NCBI RefSeq assembly: GCF_009939295.1
Contig: NZ_WVIC01000007.1
Location: 48,132 to 112,131, forward strand
DNA from: Petrachloros mirabilis ULC683
GTDB taxonomy: Bacteria; Cyanobacteriota; Cyanobacteriia; Thermosynechococcales; Thermosynechococcaceae
Direction of reading: 5' to 3'
DNA length: 64,000 bases
Shown here: piece by piece, positions 59,793 to 64,000 of the stretch
Layout of the letters: each line of letters begins with the position of its first letter
Position numbering within the stretch: the first letter of the stretch is position 1
Notes under the pieces: generated by a model
Seen by the model: only the letters and a program-made list of their open reading frames with translations
What the model was told of the DNA's origin: nothing
The model's database searches: none
Translations under genes and position numbers: made by a program

Positions 59793-60582
59793 AATCTAAC
59801 AATGCCTCACCCAACTCCTCCAGCCTGGACAACGGCAATCCCCCCACCTCAGCGCGCACCGCCTGCGGCAACTCCCCAAACCGCTTCGTCAACTGTCGAG
59901 TAACAAAATTAACAGCCTCTTCTTCTCGTCCTTCTTCCTTAATGTCTCGATATAGCCGCGTTTCTTGCAGCGTGATGTCCAACATTGCCTCAACCTCCAC
60001 TCGACTTAACTGCTCAAACCGATACGCTACGATGGTTGTAACGAGCTCCATTATCGCACGACGACTCGTTGGTGTCGCTTCAGTACGAGTGCGACTCAAT
60101 AAATACTGGGCTTCCTCTACGGCTCTGCTCTCTTCCACCGTCGTCAGCACCATTAGCGCCACCCACAACGGCAAAGAGCGAATCTCGCCTAACTCCTCCA
60201 AATACACCCGATGCACCTGGTCACCGTTGAGAAATGTGCGATGGGGATACACATCCCGTTGTTCCACAGCCCGGTCAGGATAAATGATTATCACTTGCCA
60301 ATCATTGAAACGGGCACGATTGCGGTAAAAATAGAGTGAGGTTTCTGCAAAAATTCGCTCATACAGTTGCTCATCTTTTTGAAACTGCACCTCGCAAAAA
60401 TAAACCGTACCAGTCTCATTTTCTGGCGGTAAAAACACCCCATCGATCTCAAACCTGGGCTCTTTAATAGCTACCGAGTCAAAGCGATAGGCAGCAGCAT
60501 TAGCAGGCGGAGCAGACAGCAGTTCAAACAACAGCGTTGGTGATTGTTGAAACAGTTTGTAAAAGATCGAGTCGCGTCGCAT
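59743..60582 (-). CDS. Rpn family (DUF2887) recombination-promoting nuclease
   Basis: A 279-residue member of the Rpn/DUF2887 group, PD-(D/E)XK-fold nucleases that increase recombination in E. coli. Typical stretches are RRDSIFYKLFQQSPTLLFELL, FDSVAIKEPRFEIDGVFLPPENETGTVYFCEVQFQKDEQLYERIFAE and YRDIKEEGREEEAVNFVTRQLTKRFGELP. The acid residues in EIDGVFLP and EVQFQKD form the active site. Its 3' end overlaps the truncated DUF1636 gene, marking an insertion or rearrangement point. ATG 60582. Confidence 0.85.
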   Translation of the reverse strand: MRRDSIFYKLFQQSPTLLFELLSAPPANAAAYRFDSVAIKEPRFEIDGVFLPPENETGTVYFCEVQFQKDEQLYERIFAETSLYFYRNRARFNDWQVIIIYPDRAVEQRDVYPHRTFLNGDQVHRVYLEELGEIRSLPLWVALMVLTTVEESRAVEEAQYLLSRTRTEATPTSRRAIMELVTTIVAYRFEQLSRVEVEAMLDITLQETRLYRDIKEEGREEEAVNFVTRQLTKRFGELPQAVRAEVGGLPLSRLEELGEALLDFTSLDDLRAWLTAQNQ

Positions 60583-60601
60583 GTGTCAGTCCTTACAGAG
60601 T

Positions 60602-60630
60602 GGTGCGTTACGGCTGCGCCTAACAGCACC
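60602..60630. repeat. Short palindromic repeat
   Basis: GGTGCGTTACGG / CGCCTAACAGCACC forms an imperfect palindrome in the gap between the Rpn and Uma2 genes. Similar GTGCGTTA repeats are common in cyanobacteria. Confidence 0.5.
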
Positions 60631-60663
60631 CTACAGCATCTTCTACTTAAGTTCACTTACTAT

Positions 60664-61308
60664 TCATCCCTGCCACTGAGCCAACAACCAGGCACTCACC
60701 TTGCCATGATTCATCTGACGAGTCCGCTGAAACGCCTCTTCTAACAAAGAGATCTCCAAGCCGGGTAACACCTGGGATTGTCGAATCCTGCGACTGCCAC
60801 TATTCTCAACAGCAAATGCAATGACCTTTACATGCTGCACATCAATAATCCAATACTCGCTCACCCCTAGCTCTTCATACAGCAGGCGCTTATTGCCCTT
60901 GTCATCCGCTAAAGACGTATTGGCCACTTCAACGATCAGGGGAGGTGGGGGATATTGGTTCAGGTCAACAATTCCTGTTCCCCAGGGAATCGCTTCTGCC
61001 GTTTCTCCAATATAGAAAGACACATCCGGCTGAACGTCACTCACCCCTGTTTTCCGATAGGTGCAGTTATCATGGCCATCTAAATCAATTTCTCTGAGTC
61101 CAGCGAACAGATAAACCGCATGAATAACGATCGAGTGATCGCGCGAGTGATCATTTCCCACCGGAGACATTTCGATCCTCATCTGACCGTTGTAGTAATA
61201 GCTCTTGGCTTTTTCACAGGCAGGGTCTTCCAGCGCCCGCAGATAGTCATCCCAGGTGGCGGTTACCCAGGTCTCGGTTGGCACTTGTGTCACTGGACTG
61301 CGGTTCAT
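60664..61308 (-). CDS. Uma2 family (DUF820) putative endonuclease, copy 4
   Basis: A protein of about 214 residues from ATG 61308; the frame is open to 61371 with a further start. Acid residues lie in VSDVQPDVSFYIGETAEAI and PPPPLIVEVANTSLADDKGNKRLLYEELGVSEYWIIDV. It is of a different subgroup from copies 1-3. It is divergent from the ABC exporter gene. Function unknown. Confidence 0.83.
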   Translation of the reverse strand: MNRSPVTQVPTETWVTATWDDYLRALEDPACEKAKSYYYNGQMRIEMSPVGNDHSRDHSIVIHAVYLFAGLREIDLDGHDNCTYRKTGVSDVQPDVSFYIGETAEAIPWGTGIVDLNQYPPPPLIVEVANTSLADDKGNKRLLYEELGVSEYWIIDVQHVKVIAFAVENSGSRRIRQSQVLPGLEISLLEEAFQRTRQMNHGKVSAWLLAQWQG

Positions 61309-61389
61309 CTCTAATGTCCCGATGTCAAATTGAATGTGTAGCTCTGCCACTGATCTTACTCCGTCTCTCACCTACCCTGCTCAACCGCC

Positions 61390-63228
61390 ATGACGATTCC
61401 CCTCAGGCAATATTGGAGTCTACTCGACAGCTATCTCAGCCCCCAAAAACAGAGGGTTGTGGGGTTGGCGATCGCCCTGCTGGTCAGCGTTGCCCTGCAA
61501 GCTATTAATCCCTTGATCTTGCTCTACTTCATTGATGCAGCAATGGGGGACGACGCCGAACAGCGCCTGATGCTGGTGGCGGTGATCTTTATGGGCTCAG
61601 CCCTGGCCACTCAGGTGCTATCGGTCACCGCCACTTACTTGAGCGAAAACGTAGCCTGGACAGCCACCAACTCGCTGCGCTCAGATCTGCTCAGCCACTG
61701 CTTAAATCTAGACCTGTCTTTTCATCAATCGCGCACCCCAGGGGAGCTGATTGAACGGGTGGATGGCGATGTCAACACCCTATCGCGGTTCTTTTCACAG
61801 TTCACGATTAATGTGATTGGCAATGTCATTCTGTTGCTCAGCGTTCTGGTCATACTGTTTTTTACAGATTGGCGAGCGGGCGTTGCCCTTACCTGGTTTA
61901 GCCTTACAGCTCTGGGCATCTTAGTTTGGATTCGTGCCTACGCCATCTATCCCTGGAAAGCCTATCGTCAAACCAGCGCCGAGTTTTTTGGATTTTTGGG
62001 TGAATGCTTCGCCGGTACCGAAGATATTCAAGCCAATGGAGCCACTCAATATGTCATGCGGCGTTTCTATCAAATCATCCAGGGCTGGCTGATCGTCTAT
62101 CACCGGGCGCGGCTGGCCGGGACATTTCTCTGGGGAAGCTCCATTGGGCTATTTGTGCTGGGCAATGCGATCGCCCTTGCCATTAGCACCTATCTATGGA
62201 ACCAACAGGCGATTACCATCGGCACCGTTTACCTGCTGTTTCATTACAGTAATCTCCTGCAAAACCCGATTGAAAGAATCCGCGCAGAACTCGAAGACCT
62301 GCAAAAAGCAGAAGCAGGCATCTACTGCATTCAAGAACTGTTGCATACTCAACCTACATCGGGTCAAGGGGGCGATGGCCAAAGGCAAGTTGAAGATCAT
62401 CACTCACTCCCAACAGGAGCACTTTCAGTCACCCTTGAAAATGTATGGTTTAGCTATGAGGCATGGAAGAGTGCGAGTATAGGCAAGTCTGAGCAATCTG
62501 CTGACCCTCCAACCCATCTACCCACCCACCCATTCTCCTACACCCTCCAAAACATCTCCCTCCACCTTTCTGCCGGACAAACCCTGGGCATTTTAGGCCG
62601 CACCGGCAGTGGTAAGACAACGCTAATACGGTTAATTCTGGGATTCTACGCCCCTCAAGTAGGGAGCATTCACTTAGGCGGCGTACCGACTGATGCGATT
62701 CCGCTAGCCCAGTTGCCGCAGCAGGTTGGCATTGTCACTCAAACCGTGCAATTGTTTCAAACGACCGTCCGCAACAACTTAACCCTGTTCAGCCCCAAGA
62801 TCAAAGATGAGCAGCTTCTGCACGTTTTAGAAACCTTAGGCTTATCAACCTGGCTCCATTCCCTCCCTCAAGGGCTAGACACTTATCTGGGCACCAATCA
62901 GGGGAGTTTATCCGCCGGGCAAGCTCAGCTCCTGGCCTTTGCCCGCATCTTTCTCAGAGATCCGGGGTTGGTCATTTTAGACGAAGCCTCCTCACGCCTC
63001 GACCCGTTTACCGAAGCGCAAACTGAGCACGCCGTAGACAGATTGCTCCACGGACGCACCGGCGTGATCATTGCCCATCGCCTGAAAACGGTGCAACGAG
63101 CCGATCAAATCTTGATTTTAGACCAGGGCCAGATCCTTGAATACGGCTCACGCGCTCAGTTGCAGAATGATGCCAATTCTCAATTTTCTCGGTTATTAGC
63201 AATGGGGTTAATCAGCAAACCTAATTAA
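61390..63228 (+). CDS. ABC exporter half-transporter (TMD-ATPase)
   Basis: A 612-residue half-transporter with six transmembrane helices (about 20-300) and a C-terminal ATPase. Walker A GRTGSGKTTLIRLILGF, signature LSAGQAQLLAFARI (Ala for the usual second Gly) and Walker B VILDEASSRLD are present. It has a 20-30-residue in-frame insertion (SADPPTHLPTHPF) near residue 370, in the ATPase A-loop region. Such pairs of half-transporters near siderophore receptors often export the siderophore in cyanobacteria (recall). The second gene starts one base after its stop. Confidence 0.9.
   Translation: MTIPLRQYWSLLDSYLSPQKQRVVGLAIALLVSVALQAINPLILLYFIDAAMGDDAEQRLMLVAVIFMGSALATQVLSVTATYLSENVAWTATNSLRSDLLSHCLNLDLSFHQSRTPGELIERVDGDVNTLSRFFSQFTINVIGNVILLLSVLVILFFTDWRAGVALTWFSLTALGILVWIRAYAIYPWKAYRQTSAEFFGFLGECFAGTEDIQANGATQYVMRRFYQIIQGWLIVYHRARLAGTFLWGSSIGLFVLGNAIALAISTYLWNQQAITIGTVYLLFHYSNLLQNPIERIRAELEDLQKAEAGIYCIQELLHTQPTSGQGGDGQRQVEDHHSLPTGALSVTLENVWFSYEAWKSASIGKSEQSADPPTHLPTHPFSYTLQNISLHLSAGQTLGILGRTGSGKTTLIRLILGFYAPQVGSIHLGGVPTDAIPLAQLPQQVGIVTQTVQLFQTTVRNNLTLFSPKIKDEQLLHVLETLGLSTWLHSLPQGLDTYLGTNQGSLSAGQAQLLAFARIFLRDPGLVILDEASSRLDPFTEAQTEHAVDRLLHGRTGVIIAHRLKTVQRADQILILDQGQILEYGSRAQLQNDANSQFSRLLAMGLISKPN
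62476..62540 (+). repeat. In-frame repeat insertion in the ABC ATPase
   Basis: CCATCTACCCACCCACCCAT lies in the ATPase coding region and encodes PTHLPTHP. It resembles the inverted part of the receptor repeat at 56041-56059 (PHLPIHP). It appears between the first beta strands of the ATPase, where family members are usually continuous. Confidence 0.65.
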
Positions 63229-63229
63229 T

Positions 63230-63949
63230 ATGACAGCTCAAATGAAGTTACCCATCTGGCCATTACTATGGCAAATCATTCTTTATGATCCCAAACTGTA
63301 TGTGATCGACAGCATTATTTGGGTATTTGGCATGGGGTTGCCCATTCTACCTGGGCTGATTATTCAAGCATTTTTTAATGCCTTGACGGGTGAGACAACA
63401 TTAGAACTCTCACCCTGGGTCATCATTGCATTGCTGCTGGCAACTGGCTTAGGGCGGGTTATTTTTATCTTTTTTGGTCGTTTCACCAATACTCAATATC
63501 GATTTATTACCAGTTCTTTACTCCAGCGCAATCTTTTAGAATATCTGTTGCGCCGTCCGGGGGCTCAACCCCTAACTGTAGGAGGCCAAACCCTATCCGT
63601 GGGTGAAGTCATTAGTTACTTCCGAGATGATGTCTCTCAAATTGAAGAAACAGTATCCTGGCTTGGCAGTATTCCAGGTTATGGACTGATTGTTCTCGGT
63701 TCAGTGGCGATCCTGCTCAGTATTAATGCCCGTATCACCCTATTCGTTTTCCTTCCGCTGGTGGCCATTGCCGCCATGGTGCAGGGTGCAGAAACTCGCC
63801 TCAAGCGATATCGACAGGCAAGTCGGGGTGCAACCCAACAGGTGACAGGATTTGTAGGAGATGTCTTGACCGGGGTACAGACGATTAAAGTTGCTGGGGC
63901 ACAAACCGATGTACTGAATTACTTCAAAGGGCTAAATGAGCAGCGCTAG
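63230..63949 (+). CDS. Second ABC exporter half-transporter, truncated after the TMD
   Basis: A 239-codon frame that starts one base after the first exporter gene and encodes the transmembrane domain only (LWQIILYDPKLYVIDSIIWVFGMGLPILPGLIIQAFFNALTG ... GVQTIKVAGAQTDVLNYFKGLNEQR). It stops at TAG before the last helices and the entire ATPase, which should add about 350 residues. After the stop comes CAACTCA...TGAGTTG (63953-63973), a perfect 7-bp inverted repeat, possibly a mobile-element end. The window ends 51 bases after the stop, so either the gene is interrupted here or the stop is a single mutation. Confidence 0.8.
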   Translation: MTAQMKLPIWPLLWQIILYDPKLYVIDSIIWVFGMGLPILPGLIIQAFFNALTGETTLELSPWVIIALLLATGLGRVIFIFFGRFTNTQYRFITSSLLQRNLLEYLLRRPGAQPLTVGGQTLSVGEVISYFRDDVSQIEETVSWLGSIPGYGLIVLGSVAILLSINARITLFVFLPLVAIAAMVQGAETRLKRYRQASRGATQQVTGFVGDVLTGVQTIKVAGAQTDVLNYFKGLNEQR

Positions 63950-64000
63950 TTCCAACTCATTTTGTGTGAGTTGACTGTGGCAAGGGTCTTCGGCCATTTA

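Overview
The window is chromosomal DNA from a cyanobacterium. The octamer GCGATCGC (HIP1) recurs throughout, and several genes belong to cyanobacterial families: the CyanoP/PsbP-like lipoprotein (6264-6821), the NdhI maturation factor Crr6 (30434-30916), DUF3370 (9138-10502), a COP23-type secreted protein (35641-36243), an SLH-domain porin (39398-41269), DUF4058, DUF29 and four Uma2 (DUF820) proteins. The species cannot be named from the sequence. I see no rRNA, tRNA, CRISPR array, prophage or intact insertion sequence.

Layout. 0-6.9 kb: an ArsR-type regulator, a polysaccharide flippase, SpoIIM, an Fe-S carrier of the SufA/IscA type, small proteins, an alpha/beta hydrolase and CyanoP. 6.9-18.1 kb: two sensor histidine kinases, a SepF-like protein, DUF3370, a type II NADH dehydrogenase, DUF4058, a TIGR03032-like protein and a double-domain QueD/PTPS protein. 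18.3-25.8 kb: an orphan sugar-ABC permease, two Uma2 genes, a VapBC module, a fused two-ATPase oligopeptide ABC protein and a degenerate GGDEF protein. 26-34.6 kb: an M20 amidohydrolase, an SLH lipoprotein, a transposase remnant, gcvT, a MoaD-like protein, crr6, a double-FHA ABC transporter and a HEAT protein. 34.6-39.3 kb: a minus-strand cluster of secreted proteins (two trypsin-like proteases, COP23 and a small protein) followed by a plus-strand Uma2 gene. 39.4-45 kb: SLH porin and divergent znuA / znuCB zinc importer, then a broken RelE locus. 45-52.9 kb: a TPR protein and an ABC/HlyD export system split by a TacAT-like toxin-antitoxin pair. 53-64 kb: a siderophore-iron region with a PchR-type AraC regulator, three tandem DUF29 genes, a TonB-dependent receptor, a ferrisiderophore-binding lipoprotein, a truncated DUF1636 gene, Rpn and Uma2 genes, and two ABC exporter genes, the second cut off by a stop near the window edge.

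The most distinctive feature is the dense set of small non-autonomous elements. Family 1 (five copies; 141 bp in three of them) has IS5-like ends and TNA target duplications. Family 2 has GGTGTACACAC ends and about 10-bp duplications. Family 3 (three copies, all 108 bp) has TATAGCGGTT ends. Family 4 is one 154-bp element with 13-bp inverted ends and a 7-bp duplication. Families 1 and 2 carry a related C-rich/G-rich hairpin core inside unrelated ends, and two family 2 copies also hold a nested palindromic short repeat. One family 1 copy has inserted into a relE-type toxin gene; two others sit exactly on stop codons of flanking genes.

The genes form several working units. ZnuABC and the nearby porin suggest metal import. 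The AraC regulator, TonB receptor and binding lipoprotein form a siderophore-uptake unit, with two 21-bp-spaced direct repeats upstream of the receptor as candidate regulator sites. The A+T-rich composition of most of the receptor gene and of the binding-protein gene suggests acquisition by transfer. The best candidates for something undescribed are the shared-core element families, the DUF29 triplication inside the siderophore region, and the short repeat written in frame into two proteins of that region.
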